Source of the DNA: Deltaproteobacteria bacterium
GTDB taxonomy: Bacteria; Desulfobacterota_D; UBA1144; Nemesobacterales; UBA2774
DNA length: 64,000 nt
NCBI GenBank assembly: GCA_040223695.1
Contig: JAVKFU010000018.1
Span: forward strand, 372,001 to 436,000
Direction of reading: 5' to 3'
A program made the translations under genes and the position numbers. Of the stretch, positions 50,007-59,007 are shown one piece after another; within the stretch, counting starts at the first letter, position 1; every line of letters starts with the position of its first letter. The notes under the pieces were generated by a model. That model ran no database searches and was not told where the DNA came from. It saw nothing but the letters and a program-made list of their open reading frames with translations.

Positions 50007-50585
50007 GTGAGTGAAGAAACCGAAAATAATAAAAGTAAAGAGAAAGACGAGTCTAAAGATGAGTCCGCTAAGCGGTCAAGTGATTTAACTAATGCAATCA
50101 TCGGAGGCGTTATTGTCGTTATCATAGGAATCACCGGCATACTTCTCGTGGGTCACGCAAGCAGGTGGGAAGCATTGAAGCTGCTGGAGGCCCTGTTGCC
50201 CACCACCAGATTTTTATCATCGGCAGTCATGACGGCGACCGCAACAATTCTCGCATTAATGCTAACCCTTCTCAGCTTAAGTACGAGCAGCGATAGCAAG
50301 TTAAAAGCTGATCATTATAAACGTATTATGCAAATAGCTTTTCTGGACACTGCAGGGCTTATTGTATCCACTGTATTTCTTATTTTACACTGTGTCCCGC
50401 TCGAGAAAACTGATCAGGTTCCCAGCTCATGGTTTACCTACATATATTATACTGTGCTTATTACGTCAGCGTTTCTTGGAGGACTCTTGGTTACCGTTGT
50501 GCTTATGCTTTACAATGCTCTCAGGGATATGGTCGATGTAATCGGTCTCGGAAAGACGGACCACTTCATGATCGACGGAGATTGA
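50007..50585 (+). CDS. Four-helix inner-membrane protein (DUF2254-like topology)
   Basis: 192 residues from GTG 50007 with AAGGAGG about 10 bases upstream. A charged N-terminal tail rich in Glu/Lys/Asp (residues 1-28) precedes four hydrophobic helices, for example 'AIIGGVIVVIIGITGILLVG' and 'FLSSAVMTATATILALMLTL'. It is followed by 'LLSLSTSSDSKLKADHYKRI', reminiscent of DUF2254-like proteins. The function is unknown. It starts 43 bp after the App1-type gene and is likely in the same operon. Confidence 0.65.
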   Translation: MSEETENNKSKEKDESKDESAKRSSDLTNAIIGGVIVVIIGITGILLVGHASRWEALKLLEALLPTTRFLSSAVMTATATILALMLTLLSLSTSSDSKLKADHYKRIMQIAFLDTAGLIVSTVFLILHCVPLEKTDQVPSSWFTYIYYTVLITSAFLGGLLVTVVLMLYNALRDMVDVIGLGKTDHFMIDGD

Positions 50586-50808
50586 AGCACTGATTATAGA
50601 GGATAGACATTAATCTGAATCTCAACGATTAGGACCATGAAGACTTAGTCCGGAACCATCTGAACTCCGCTATCGTTCCACTGGACATGGTAATAGGGAA
50701 AAACTTATACAATATTTACAGTTTAATAGTTTACATCTCATGTATATATCGCTTTTATAACAAGCCTCCCAATACACAAGTTGTTATTAATATTGCAAAT
50801 TTCACTTG

Positions 50809-50818
50809 TTGATATCAA
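50809..50818. promoter_or_regulatory. 10-bp palindrome abutting the -24 element
   Basis: TTGATATCAA is self-complementary and immediately precedes the sigma-54 promoter. It may be fortuitous, because A+T-rich sequence forms such palindromes easily. Confidence 0.25.
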
Positions 50819-50834
50819 TGGCATGAATATTGCA
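50819..50834 (+). promoter_or_regulatory. Sigma-54 (-24/-12) promoter for the PA2169-type gene
   Basis: TGGCATG-AATA-TTGCA is one base off the sigma-54 consensus in the -24 box and exact in the -12 box, with GG and GC 10 bases apart. The predicted start near 50845 is about 34 bases upstream of the gene at 50879. A second AATATTGCA lies 38 bp upstream without its own GG. Confidence 0.65.
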
Positions 50835-50878
50835 CTTTTGGGAGATAAAAATCTAAAAAGTAAAAAGGAGATATAACA

Positions 50879-51328
50879 ATGGCTATGAATAATGACGAAG
50901 TAATTTCGACGCTCAATGAGTTGATCGAAACCTGTAAAGACGGTGAGAATGGTTATCAAACCGCAGCGGAAAATATAGAGAACGGTGAGTATAAACAATT
51001 ATTCAATCAGTATTCGCAGCAACGCGCAAAGTTTGCTAACGAGCTTAAAGCGGAGGTTAGCCGTCTTGGAGGGGATCCTGAGGACTCCGGTAGTGTGGCC
51101 GGTTCTCTTCACAGGGGTTGGATGAATATTAAGTCGGCTGTATCGAGTAATGATTTGAGTGCCATTATATCGGAATGTGAAGAGGGCGAAGATGTTGCGC
51201 TAAAGAATTATGATGAGGCCTTAGAGAAGGGTTTGCCGGCCGATGTGCGCTCGGTAGTAAACACCCAGTATATCGAAGTCAAAAAAGCACATGACCATAT
51301 TCGTTCCCTGGAGAAAAAACTAGATTAA
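50879..51328 (+). CDS. PA2169-family four-helix-bundle (DUF2383/ferritin-like) protein
   Basis: 149 residues, almost all helical, without transmembrane segments: 'NDEVISTLNELIETCKDGEN', 'ENGEYKQLFNQYSQQRAKFA' and 'ISECEEGEDVALKNYDEALE' match the PA2169/DUF2383 ferritin-like fold. Such proteins are often induced under stress or in stationary phase, with unknown biochemistry. AAGGAGAT precedes the ATG. It has its own sigma-54 promoter, one of two in this island. Confidence 0.85.
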   Translation: MAMNNDEVISTLNELIETCKDGENGYQTAAENIENGEYKQLFNQYSQQRAKFANELKAEVSRLGGDPEDSGSVAGSLHRGWMNIKSAVSSNDLSAIISECEEGEDVALKNYDEALEKGLPADVRSVVNTQYIEVKKAHDHIRSLEKKLD

Positions 51329-51383
51329 CCTCAGACGCTGTCTGAGACATTAGTGGTAATTTTATAAGCAAGGGGTAAGAAAC

Positions 51384-51926
51384 ATGAGCGGGGCATTACA
51401 GAGCAAAAGCATTGCTATACTCGTTGCGGACGGCTTCGAGCAGGTGGAATTGACCGAACCCAAAAAAGCTCTTGAAGACGCGGGAGCAAAGACTGAAATC
51501 ATTTCTCCCGCGGAAGGAAAGGTCAAGGGCTGGAATCATGATGAGTGGGGGGATCAGTTTGAGGTGGACTTGAAACTCGCCTATGCGAGTGCGGAGGATT
51601 ATGACGCTCTTCTGCTTCCGGGCGGAGTGATGAACCCGGACAATCTCAGACGAAACCCGCAGGCTCTAAGTTTTGTTAAATCCTTTTTTGATTCCAATAA
51701 GCCGGTAGCAGCCATATGCCACGGTCCGTGGACCTTGATTGACTCAGGAGTGGTAAAAGGGAGAACTATGACCTCCTATCATTCCATACAGACTGATCTC
51801 AAAAACGCGGGTGCGGAATGGGTGGACGAGGAAGTCGTAGTGGACGGTAATTTAGTTACAAGCCGTAACCCTGACGATATACCCGCATTTAACAGTAAAA
51901 CTATTGAAGTGTTTTCTAAAAGATAA
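51384..51926 (+). CDS. DJ-1/PfpI family general stress protein
   Basis: 180 residues. The nucleophile elbow is 'VAAICHGPWTLID' with the conserved cysteine, preceded by 'ALLLPGGVMNPDNLRRNPQA', matching the PfpI/YraA/GSP18 branch. Members act as glyoxalases, deglycases or chaperones under stress; which one applies here is not decidable. AAGGGG lies 9 bases before the ATG. It follows the four-helix gene by 55 bp and may be transcribed from the same sigma-54 promoter. Last gene of the island. Confidence 0.92.
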   Translation: MSGALQSKSIAILVADGFEQVELTEPKKALEDAGAKTEIISPAEGKVKGWNHDEWGDQFEVDLKLAYASAEDYDALLLPGGVMNPDNLRRNPQALSFVKSFFDSNKPVAAICHGPWTLIDSGVVKGRTMTSYHSIQTDLKNAGAEWVDEEVVVDGNLVTSRNPDDIPAFNSKTIEVFSKR

Positions 51927-52098
51927 AAGTTGAATCACAAAAATCTGATGCGTCACTTTTATATAAAAGCACCAAATGAGTCTTCTGACATTAACTTTTT
52001 TAAAACTTTACTCATCTAAAGTATAAGTTAGTTGCTGGACGGATTTTCTTAATTTATTATAGAACCCCTATATCTTGTCGATCAGTTGCGGAGGCATT

Positions 52099-53193
52099 AT
52101 GTCAGAAGACTTCTGGCCTGACCAAACAAATAAGCTTCGCGATTTTCTGGGGGTAGAGCATCCAATACTACAGGCGCCTATGGCGGGCGGGCCGACTACG
52201 CCCGAGCTTGTGGCCGCCGTATCTAACACGGGGGCGCTCGGCTCACTCGGCGCGGGCTATATGTCTCCTGAGGATATCGAATCGGATATTAAGAAGATAC
52301 GTGAGTTCACCGAAAAGCCCTTCGCCGTAAACCTGTTCGTCCCCGCAGAGAGCCCGAGTATCGTTCCCTCCGAAAAGGTGATGAAGAAGCTGGGGAACGT
52401 GTCTGAAAAAGTCGGCGCCGAAGTACCGCATGAATTCCCGTCCCTGAAGTTCACTTTCGAAGACCAGTTCCGGGTGATACTCGAAAACCGGGTCCCCGTA
52501 TTCAGCTTTACATTCGGGATACCGGAAGAGAAGTACATTGAGAAGCTACTCGCACGTGAGGTCGCCGTTATCGGTACGGCCACCTCTGTCGAGGAGGGGG
52601 TTCGACTGGAAGAGGCGGGATGCAGCGCTGTCATAGCTCAGGGTAGCGAGGCGGGCGGACACCGGGCAAGTTTCGGCATGGACGGGGAAGTGCCTATGAT
52701 TGGCAGTATCTCTCTCGTGCCGCAGCTGGCGGATAAAGTCGGAGTGCCGGTTATATCTTCGGGAGGAATAATGGACGGCCGGGGTATTGCGGCCGCTCTT
52801 GCGCTCGGGGCTTCGGCGGTTCAGATGGGGACCGCGTTCCTATCCTGTAAAGAGGCGTCTCTTAACAGCGCGTGGCAGGACGCTCTTCTGAAATCCACCG
52901 ATACCAGCACTGTTTTAACCAATGTGTTTACCGGTAAATATGCAAGAGGAATAAAAAATACTTTTATAGAAGAATTCAAAGGGCTTGAGAATGAAATCCC
53001 TGCCTATCCGATCCAGCAAGGTCTCACGACCCCACTAAGGGCTGCGGCGAAATCGAAAGGTGACGCTGAGTACATGTCCCTCTGGGCGGGACAGGGCTCG
53101 GCAATGTCCAGGAAGTGCTCGGCGGCAGAGCTCATAGAATTGCTCGTATCCGAGAGCCGGGAAGCGCTTCAGCGGATAAGCTCGAAGTCGTAA
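52099..53193 (+). CDS. Nitronate monooxygenase / 2-nitropropane dioxygenase-like flavoprotein
   Basis: 364 residues from ATG 52099; GGAGG sits 6 bases upstream and the translation begins close to the family start. TIM-barrel FMN-binding motifs: 'HPILQAPMAGGPTTPELVAA', 'VIAQGSEAGGHRASF' (catalytic His) and 'VISSGGIMDGRGIAAALALG'. Members oxidise nitronates or act as enoyl-ACP reductase-like FabK enzymes; the latter cannot be excluded. Single gene, transcribed away from the island. Confidence 0.86.
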   Translation: MSEDFWPDQTNKLRDFLGVEHPILQAPMAGGPTTPELVAAVSNTGALGSLGAGYMSPEDIESDIKKIREFTEKPFAVNLFVPAESPSIVPSEKVMKKLGNVSEKVGAEVPHEFPSLKFTFEDQFRVILENRVPVFSFTFGIPEEKYIEKLLAREVAVIGTATSVEEGVRLEEAGCSAVIAQGSEAGGHRASFGMDGEVPMIGSISLVPQLADKVGVPVISSGGIMDGRGIAAALALGASAVQMGTAFLSCKEASLNSAWQDALLKSTDTSTVLTNVFTGKYARGIKNTFIEEFKGLENEIPAYPIQQGLTTPLRAAAKSKGDAEYMSLWAGQGSAMSRKCSAAELIELLVSESREALQRISSKS

Positions 53194-53285
53194 TGTGCTA
53201 GCGGCTTGGCCGCCTCGGTGGAAGGATTGCATTTTGTGTCGAATAATGATAAAAGAAGGGATAATTCAAGGCGAGGATGGTTAGA

Positions 53286-54668
53286 ATGATTTACATATCA
53301 AAAGTAAATTTCGCTTCAGCTTTGATTTTGTTTTCGTTGCTACTTTCCCCTACACATTCTAATGCTCAATCCGACAGTGAGCAGATAGAGGCGCTTAAGA
53401 AGCAGATCAAGGAGGTCGAGCGGAAAAACCGGGAGCAGATAGAGGAGCTTAAGAGGAAGATTGAGCGGCTTGAGGCGGGAAGAGCGGCTGACGATGAGAA
53501 AGTGAAAGAGGTAGTCGTCAAGCAGGAGGAGAGCGGCGACGCATGGTACGACAAGCTCAGGGCACAGTACAAGAAGGGGCTAACTTTCGAATCGGACGAC
53601 GGGAACTTCATGATGAGGATGAGAATTTTCGGCCAGTTTCAGCTTTCGGTTGACGATACGGACGGCGAGGATACGGCGACCAATTTTGACGTTAGAAGAC
53701 TGAGGATAAAATGGGACGGACACGCGTTCAGGCCCTGGTTTCTCTATACGGTTCAGATAGAAACGGTAGAAGATCCGATATTGCTGGATGCTTATTTCGA
53801 TGTCGCATATTACACGAAATTCGTTCCCAGAGTCGGTCAGTTTAAGGTGCCGTTCAACAGAGAGGAGCTAACCTCCTCTGCCAGCCTTCAGTTTCCCGAA
53901 AGGTCCATAGTCAACAGTGAGTTTACTTATGGCCGCGACAGGGGGGCTACGCTCAACGGCGTTCTGGGGAATTACGTTACATACGGCGCCGGCATATTTA
54001 ACGGAGACGGAATAAACGGGACGAGCGTGGACTCCAATCTACTTTACGCGGGAAGGGTGCAGTTCGGCTACGGCGGGGAGCTCGAATACAGCGGCGACGA
54101 GTTTCCCTCGGGCGGGGCTTATGCCATTGCGCCCAACTTCGGCGGAAGAACGCCTGTTTTTGTTTTTGGAGGGGCTCTGGCCGGGATACCCGGACTAAAT
54201 ATTGATAAAAAGATCCCGAACGGAGATATTGAAACGAGGTTTGCTCAGCTCGGCATAACCACTGCTGATGTGGTTTCGGTAACCGCGGACGCGAATTTTA
54301 AACTCTATATGTTAAATGTAGAAGCGGAATATGACGGAAGATGGATAAGTCCTGATGAAGGGGGTTTGGATACGGCTTACGACCAGGGATTCAGAGTACA
54401 GGGCGGGGTGTTTCTCCTTCCTAAAACGATTGAAATCGCCGGGCGGTGGGCGTTCGTGGATTACGACACCAACCCCGGCATATTCGCCGAGCCCGGCGGG
54501 GACGCGCCTGATAGAGAATATGAGCTTACGCCGGGGCTGAACTTTTATCTATCTAAAAACCAGGCCTGGAAGATACAACTCAGCTATTCATTTATAAGGA
54601 ACGCTTTCACCGAGTCGGACGACATAGACGAGAATATTTTCAGAACTCAGCTTCAGGCATACTTTTAA
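53286..54668 (+). CDS. OprP/OprO-type phosphate-selective porin
   Basis: 460 residues from ATG 53286 (an ATG at 53277 is also in frame, but its ribosome site is too close). A signal peptide ends near 'LLSPTHSNAQS'. A short coiled coil (about 30-65) follows, which in OprP-like proteins trimerises the periplasmic part. The rest is antiparallel beta strands with aromatic girdles, such as 'FDVRRLRIKWDGHAFRPWFL' and 'AWKIQLSYSFIRNAF', and it ends in Phe as outer-membrane porins do. Proposed role: uptake of phosphate or other anions. Confidence 0.88.
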   Translation: MIYISKVNFASALILFSLLLSPTHSNAQSDSEQIEALKKQIKEVERKNREQIEELKRKIERLEAGRAADDEKVKEVVVKQEESGDAWYDKLRAQYKKGLTFESDDGNFMMRMRIFGQFQLSVDDTDGEDTATNFDVRRLRIKWDGHAFRPWFLYTVQIETVEDPILLDAYFDVAYYTKFVPRVGQFKVPFNREELTSSASLQFPERSIVNSEFTYGRDRGATLNGVLGNYVTYGAGIFNGDGINGTSVDSNLLYAGRVQFGYGGELEYSGDEFPSGGAYAIAPNFGGRTPVFVFGGALAGIPGLNIDKKIPNGDIETRFAQLGITTADVVSVTADANFKLYMLNVEAEYDGRWISPDEGGLDTAYDQGFRVQGGVFLLPKTIEIAGRWAFVDYDTNPGIFAEPGGDAPDREYELTPGLNFYLSKNQAWKIQLSYSFIRNAFTESDDIDENIFRTQLQAYF

Positions 54669-54878
54669 GCGTGTATAAATTTCTGATCTCTCCTAAAGTA
54701 TTAATTTAAAAACGCCGTTCATCTTGTTATAACCATTCATTATTCCTTCAAACTTTTGACCCGTTCGCCGATTTGACGCATCGTGCATGGATTAACGCAT
54801 AATACAGGAATCAGAAAAAACCGCTTTGCCCGAAGAAATAATTGGTTATTATCGTAAAAAATAGACGGGGGGTAAATA

Positions 54879-56108
54879 ATGCACAATCATAAGCGCTTAG
54901 GAGTGGTTTATCTGATCTTGATAGTCGCTTTCTCGTTCGGCACTGGCGATCGTGCTGTGGGTCACGGCTCTATGGAAACACCTGTTAGCCGTATATACAA
55001 CTGCTTCCTCGAAGGGCCCGAGAACCCGAAATCCAACGCTTGTATAGCGGCTGTGCAGGCGGGAGGCAAGCAGGCGCTCTATGACTGGAACGGGGTCAAT
55101 CAGGGGAACGCGAACGATATGCATCGCGAGATAATCCCGGACGGAAAACTTTGTAGTGCGGGTAAGGAGCTCTTCAAGGGTATGGACCTTGCGAGGGATG
55201 ACTGGCATACAACCGCTATTGCGCCCGACGGCGATGGTGATTTCGAATTCGTTTTTATCGCTACAGCCCCCCACAGCACGGAATATTTCAAGTTCTACGT
55301 CACAAGAGAAGGCTATGACCCGCTCAGCCCGTTGAAATGGTCGGATTTGGAAGACTCGCCTTTCTGCACCATAAACGATGTAAACCTTGAAAACGGCAGA
55401 TACAGGATGACTTGCCCGTTTCCTCAGGGGAAGACAGGCAATCATGTTATATATAGTATCTGGCAGAGGGACGACAGCCCGGAGGCGTTTTATACCTGTA
55501 TGGATGTGAGTTTCACAGGCGGTACTCCTGTTACGTGGAGGTCGCTCGGTCAGTTAAGGGCGCATCAGGACCTGGCTCCCGGCGATAAGGTCACCTTCAG
55601 ACTGTTCGACGATCAGTCGGGGGATGTGGAGTCTCATACGCTTGAGCTTACCCAGGGGCAGACGGGCGCAAACGAATGGCCGTTTTATCTTGCGGAGGAG
55701 GTGAATGCCGGCTCCTCTGTCGTCAGTATCGGAGTCCTGGATTCTGACGGAGCTATAAACCCTGTTATAAGCTCTCAGGACAATAACGTGTACGTCTCTT
55801 CGGACCTCGAGTTCTCGTTTCAGGTGGATATAGAGATGATGGACAACGGCGGGGGAGATGGAGATAACGGGGAATGCGACTGCGGCGCTCCCGGACCCGG
55901 ACCGGACCCAGGCCCTGATGCGGAGGCGGATTTCGTTTACCCCGACGGTATCGGGACTTACAGTGCCGGGACTGTGGTACTGGGGACTGACGGGAGCCGC
56001 TACGAGTGCAGGCCGTTTCCCAATTCGGGCTGGTGCAACCAGAGCGAGCTGTACTACGCGCCCGGGACGGGGCTTGCGTGGCAGGACGCGTGGATCGGGC
56101 TCGATTGA
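54879..56108 (+). CDS. Secreted chitin-active lytic polysaccharide monooxygenase (AA10) with GbpA-like and CBM modules
   Basis: 409 residues. The signal peptide ends before His29 ('DRAVG|HGSMETP'), giving the N-terminal histidine required for copper. The second histidine of the brace is His132 in 'TAPHSTEYFKFYVT'. The AA10 domain runs to about 215 ('YTCMDVSFTGG'). A GbpA-domain-2-like module follows (about 217-325), then a Pro/Gly/Asp linker, then a C-terminal chitin-binding module (about 345-409) with 'DGSRYECRPFPNSGWCN' and several tryptophans. The enzyme cleaves crystalline chitin oxidatively. It is monocistronic, with GGGGGG before the ATG. Confidence 0.93.
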   Translation: MHNHKRLGVVYLILIVAFSFGTGDRAVGHGSMETPVSRIYNCFLEGPENPKSNACIAAVQAGGKQALYDWNGVNQGNANDMHREIIPDGKLCSAGKELFKGMDLARDDWHTTAIAPDGDGDFEFVFIATAPHSTEYFKFYVTREGYDPLSPLKWSDLEDSPFCTINDVNLENGRYRMTCPFPQGKTGNHVIYSIWQRDDSPEAFYTCMDVSFTGGTPVTWRSLGQLRAHQDLAPGDKVTFRLFDDQSGDVESHTLELTQGQTGANEWPFYLAEEVNAGSSVVSIGVLDSDGAINPVISSQDNNVYVSSDLEFSFQVDIEMMDNGGGDGDNGECDCGAPGPGPDPGPDAEADFVYPDGIGTYSAGTVVLGTDGSRYECRPFPNSGWCNQSELYYAPGTGLAWQDAWIGLD

Positions 56109-56342
56109 TCGCAGTTCTTCGATAATCATTTTTGTTCGGGAGGGGCGGAATTTTTTAATCCCCCGAACTGCTTTACACCTTGAAGTTGAAGTTCATGCTA
56201 ACTTTTTCATCGCTCAATCCAGGGTTCTAGCTATGCGGCCAGAACCGAATGAACGGATAAAGACATGCGCCGCTTAATTTAAATCAGGCATAATAATGGG
56301 CGGTTTACTATGTTGACAGGTTGGATTCAGGGAGAGGATAGT

Positions 56343-57740
56343 GTGCCGGGCTTGATGCTTGAGAACAAGACTTTCGACGAGATAAAGATAGGCGATACCG
56401 CGAGCATCACCAAGACGCTGACCAGGGCGGATATAGAAAAGTTCGCCGCCTTGACAGGGGACCTCGACCCTAGTCATCTAAACATGGGTTTCGCGACGAA
56501 ATATAATTCGGGAAATCTCATGGCTCAGAGCATATGGAGCGGTCTTTTGGCGTCGACACTGCTGGGCTCGGAGCTTCCCGGGCCTGGTACGGTTTACGTC
56601 TCACAACATCTCGATTTTATTGAGACATTAAAGCTGGGGGATACGATTATCTTGACTATCAAGGTCAAAGATAAAAAACCCGGGACGAGGGTGGTCGAGT
56701 TCGACTGCCTGTGCCAGAATCAAGACGGCGAGACCGTGATGACGGGAAGCGCGTCCGTCTTGGCGCCTGTCGAAAAGGTTTCCATACCGCGTACCGAGGG
56801 CCCTGAAATAATTGTTAAAACGTATAATAAGTACCAGGACTTTATTGAGAAGTGCGGCGAGCTGAAATCTCCCCTTACTGCCGTCTGTCATCCCTGTGAT
56901 GAATCATCGCTGAAAGCCGCTATTGTTGGATTGGCGGAGGATCTTATCGTCCCTGTTCTGGTGGGGCCGGAAGAGAGAATAAGGAAGGTGGCCGAAGAAT
57001 ATTCCCTCGATATATCTCAACTGGAAATAGTGGGTACACCCCACAGCCACGCCTCGGCCTCAGAAGCCGTAAGGCTAGTAAGGGAAGGCGACTGTGAGGC
57101 GCTCATGAAGGGAAGCCTTCATACGGATGAGCTGATGACGGAGGTAGTGAAGCGCGATACCGGACTCAGGACGGAGCGGAGGGTAAGCCATGCTTACGTA
57201 ATGGATATCCCCACCTATCACAAGACTCTCATAATCTCGGACGCGGCTATTAACATATACCCCGGCCTGGACGAGAAGGTTGATATATGTCAGAACGCGA
57301 TCGACCTCGCTCATATCCTGGGTATAGAAATGCCTAAGGTCGCCATACTATCTGCTATTGAAACCGTAACTTCAGGCATCAAGTCCACGCTGGAGGCCGC
57401 GGCGTTATGCAAAATGGCTGACAGGGGACAGATAACGGGCGCTTTACTGGACGGGCCGCTGGCGTTCGACAACGCTATAAGCAGGAAAGCGGCCGAAGTG
57501 AAAGGGATTCGGTCGGATGTCGCGGGTGACCCGGATATCATAATAGTTCCCGATCTCGAAGCGGGGAATATGCTCGCAAAGCAGCTTACTTTCATGGCCC
57601 GGGCTGAGGCCGCCGGTATAGTTCTGGGGGCGCGGGTTCCTATAGTGCTCACGAGCAGGGCGGATTCACTGCGCACAAAGCTTGCTTCCTGCGCAGTGGC
57701 GGCGCTTATGGCAAATTCGTACAGGACTTCCAGCAGTTAA
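56343..57740 (+). CDS. Bifunctional MaoC enoyl-CoA hydratase - phosphate acetyl/butyryltransferase
   Basis: About 465 residues. The N-terminal MaoC hot-dog domain (~15-140) has the hydratase signature 'FAALTGDLDPSHLNMG' (Asp/His). The C-terminal Pta-like domain (~150-465) has 'SHASASEAVRLVREGDCEAL' and 'DGPLAFDNAISRKAAEVKGI'. The start is uncertain: GTG 56343 follows GGAGAGGA at 56331-56338, ATG 56355 fits homologues but lacks a ribosome site at good distance, and ATG 56310 is a third choice. It would convert acyl-CoA to acyl phosphate for the kinase downstream. Confidence 0.88.
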   Translation: MPGLMLENKTFDEIKIGDTASITKTLTRADIEKFAALTGDLDPSHLNMGFATKYNSGNLMAQSIWSGLLASTLLGSELPGPGTVYVSQHLDFIETLKLGDTIILTIKVKDKKPGTRVVEFDCLCQNQDGETVMTGSASVLAPVEKVSIPRTEGPEIIVKTYNKYQDFIEKCGELKSPLTAVCHPCDESSLKAAIVGLAEDLIVPVLVGPEERIRKVAEEYSLDISQLEIVGTPHSHASASEAVRLVREGDCEALMKGSLHTDELMTEVVKRDTGLRTERRVSHAYVMDIPTYHKTLIISDAAINIYPGLDEKVDICQNAIDLAHILGIEMPKVAILSAIETVTSGIKSTLEAAALCKMADRGQITGALLDGPLAFDNAISRKAAEVKGIRSDVAGDPDIIIVPDLEAGNMLAKQLTFMARAEAAGIVLGARVPIVLTSRADSLRTKLASCAVAALMANSYRTSSS

Positions 57741-57761
57741 ATAAAAAACGGTCTGAATGAA

Positions 57762-58937
57762 ATGATACTGGTAATCAATTCGGGGTCTTCGAGTGTAAAG
57801 TTCGCGGTCTACGGAATATCCGATTCGGGAGCCGTAAGCCCGGTTTGCCGCGGGGAAGTGGGGGATATCGGGTCGTCTCCGAAATTCACGCTCAGAGATG
57901 GAAATGACATAGTCATCGAGGGTAAAGAATTGGACCTGGAAACTGTGTCCGGCCATGAGGACTCGGTTAAATGGATCGAGGGCTGGATTGAATCTAACCT
58001 TCCGGATTTGAGGTTCACCGCTGTCGGCCACCGGGTAGTTCACGGAGGAGCGGTATTTAGGTCACCGGCCATAATTGATGTAGGCGTTATGGCGAAGCTC
58101 GCGGAATTGGAAAAGCTCGCGCCGCTCCACCAGCCATACAACCTGGCTGGAATAAGGGCTGTGATGAGCGCACACCCGGAGATTCCTCAGGTAGCCTGCT
58201 TCGACACCTCTTTTCACCGCACTCAGCCGAAGGTGGCTCAAATGTTCGGTCTTCCCCGGGAATTTTTCGAATCCGGCGTGCTCAGGTACGGATTTCACGG
58301 CCTGTCTTACGAGTATATTGTTAAAAAGATGCGTGAGGTCGCTCCCGCTGTTGCAGACGGGCGCCTGATAGCGGCTCATCTGGGCAACGGCGCAAGTATG
58401 TGCGCGATCGAAGGAGGCAGGAGTGTTGCGACAACAATGGGATTTACCGCGGTGGACGGTCTTCCTATGGGAACACGGAGCGGAAGCATAGATCCGGGGG
58501 TGATTTTTTATCTGGTGCGTGAAAGAGGGTATGAACTCGATAAGGTCGAGGAGCTTCTTTACAGAAATTCCGGGCTTTTGGGAATTTCCGGAATCACAAA
58601 CGATATGAAAGCGCTTGAGTCAAGCGTCGAACCGGACGCCCGTCTGGCGGTTGAGTATTTCGTTTACAGGTCCGTCCGTGAGGTTGGTTCCCTCGCAGGC
58701 GCATTAGGCGGGCTGGATGCTCTGGTTTTTACAGGAGGGATAGGTGAAAACAGCGCTTTCATAAGAGGCGGTATCAGTAGAGGCCTGAAGTGGCTCGGCA
58801 TTGAAATTGATGAGGAGACAAACGCCGGTGGTAAGGTGCTAATTTCAAAACCGGAAAATTCTCCCGCCGTTTATGTAATCCCGACTAATGAAGAATTGAT
58901 GATAGCGCATCATACGGCCAAAACATTTAATAGATAA
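57762..58937 (+). CDS. ackA: Acetate kinase (or butyrate kinase)
   Basis: 391 residues of the ASKHA kinase fold. Motifs: 'NSGSSSVKFAVYG', 'VGHRVVHGG', 'DTSFHRTQP', 'FHGLSYEYI', 'AHLGNGASMCAIEGG' and 'FTGGIGENSAF', all as in AckA. It makes ATP from acetyl phosphate. It lies 21 bp after the Pta fusion, so the two form a substrate-level phosphorylation pair. The MaoC fusion partner and the divergence from the standard Pta leave butyrate or propionate as possible substrates. Confidence 0.93.
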   Translation: MILVINSGSSSVKFAVYGISDSGAVSPVCRGEVGDIGSSPKFTLRDGNDIVIEGKELDLETVSGHEDSVKWIEGWIESNLPDLRFTAVGHRVVHGGAVFRSPAIIDVGVMAKLAELEKLAPLHQPYNLAGIRAVMSAHPEIPQVACFDTSFHRTQPKVAQMFGLPREFFESGVLRYGFHGLSYEYIVKKMREVAPAVADGRLIAAHLGNGASMCAIEGGRSVATTMGFTAVDGLPMGTRSGSIDPGVIFYLVRERGYELDKVEELLYRNSGLLGISGITNDMKALESSVEPDARLAVEYFVYRSVREVGSLAGALGGLDALVFTGGIGENSAFIRGGISRGLKWLGIEIDEETNAGGKVLISKPENSPAVYVIPTNEELMIAHHTAKTFNR

Positions 58938-59007
58938 TTAACGTTGTTCGGTTTGTGAAAAGCCTCTGAATCAAAAAAGACTTGAGAACTTTTCGTCGTC
59001 TATCTCG

